NCBI GenBank assembly: GCA_945788545.1
Contig: CALZMK010000073.1
Location: 1-7,082, forward strand
Direction: 5' to 3'
Source: an uncultured Prevotella sp.
GTDB taxonomy: Bacteria; Bacteroidota; Bacteroidia; Bacteroidales; Bacteroidaceae
Length of the DNA: 7,082 nucleotides
A program made the position numbers and the translations under genes. Under the pieces are notes generated by a model. That model was not told the DNA's origin. It worked only from the letters and a program-made list of their open reading frames with translations, and ran no database searches. Numbering within the stretch: position 1 is the stretch's first letter; the number at the start of each line of letters is the position of its first letter. Of this stretch, positions 6,688 to 7,082 are shown piece after piece.

Positions 6688-7082
6688 ATGGCAAGAAATA
6701 TTTCATTCACACTTAAGTTCTGGCGTCAGAACGGCCCTAAGGCCGAAGGTCATTTCGACACCCGCGAGATGAAGGACATTCCAGACGATACCTCGTTCCT
6801 TGAGATGCTCGACATCCTCAACGAGGAGCTCATCGAGGAAGGCAAGGAGCCTTTCGTCTTCGACCACGACTGCCGCGAGGGTATCTGCGGTATGTGCTCA
6901 CTCTATATCAACGGACATCCCCACGGCCCCGCTACTGGTGCCACAACCTGCCAGCTCTACATGCGTCGTTTCAACGATGGCGATGTAATCACTGTTGAGC
7001 CTTGGCGTTCGGCTGCATTCCCTGTTATCAAGGACTGTATGGTTGACCGCTCTGCATTCGACAAGATTATCCAGGCTGGTGG
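6688..7082 (+). CDS. frdB: Fumarate reductase / succinate dehydrogenase iron-sulfur subunit, 3' end missing
   Basis: The electron-transfer subunit linking FrdC hemes to FrdA flavin through three iron-sulfur clusters. The ATG at 6688 opens a frame of 131 complete codons that runs off the right edge; full-length proteins are about 240-255 residues. The visible N-terminal part is the plant-type ferredoxin domain. C62, C67 and C70 in DCREGICGMCS, with C88 in GATTCQL, are the four [2Fe-2S] ligands, and SLYINGHPHGP between them is family-typical. The cysteines for the [4Fe-4S] and [3Fe-4S] clusters lie beyond the window. The start is well placed, 29 bases after frdA and behind an A-rich leader (AAAGAAAGAACA), without Shine-Dalgarno. 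Codon use matches frdA. No terminator lies between frdA and frdB. Confidence 0.97.
   Translation, partial: MARNISFTLKFWRQNGPKAEGHFDTREMKDIPDDTSFLEMLDILNEELIEEGKEPFVFDHDCREGICGMCSLYINGHPHGPATGATTCQLYMRRFNDGDVITVEPWRSAAFPVIKDCMVDRSAFDKIIQAG

Overview
The window looks like a piece of a Bacteroidales chromosome, most likely Prevotellaceae or a close relative. Three things suggest this. The fumarate reductase subunits closely resemble, from memory, those of Bacteroides and Prevotella. No start codon has a Shine-Dalgarno sequence, and leaders are A/T-rich instead. The one clear promoter matches the Bacteroidetes form (TTTG at -33, TAnnTTTG at -7). The genus is an inference and no taxonomic marker gene is present.

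Layout. A leftward block covers about 1-3680 and is read from the minus strand: mnmG (tRNA wobble-uridine modification), then apt (adenine salvage), then uvrC (nucleotide excision repair), whose 3' end runs off the left edge. A 259-base divergent intergenic region (3681-3939) carries facing promoters. A rightward block then follows: frdC (di-heme cytochrome b), frdA (flavoprotein) and the first 131 codons of frdB (iron-sulfur subunit), cut by the right edge. These three form the type-B quinol:fumarate reductase / succinate dehydrogenase, used for anaerobic fumarate respiration in this group. I see no tRNA, rRNA, CRISPR, insertion sequence or phage gene. The four complete genes appear intact, and the two edge genes read without interruption to the edges.

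The most notable signal is not a gene. Two identical 16-bp sequences, TGTTTCACGTGGAACT at 1091-1106 and 1751-1766, lie in the two gaps flanking apt. Read on the minus strand they match the parS centromere variant TGTTCCACGTGAAACA at 15 of 16 positions. They are very likely ParB-binding sites, which would place this segment in the origin-proximal partition region. One touches the mnmG stop codon and the other ends 11 bases before the uvrC start codon.

Other points of interest are a perfect 16-bp palindrome between the divergent promoters, a cysteine-rich tail on FrdC, a widened cysteine spacing in the UvrC iron-sulfur site, and a sharp difference in codon use between the two blocks. Overall these are conserved housekeeping genes. 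I do not see evidence for a wholly new multi-gene system.
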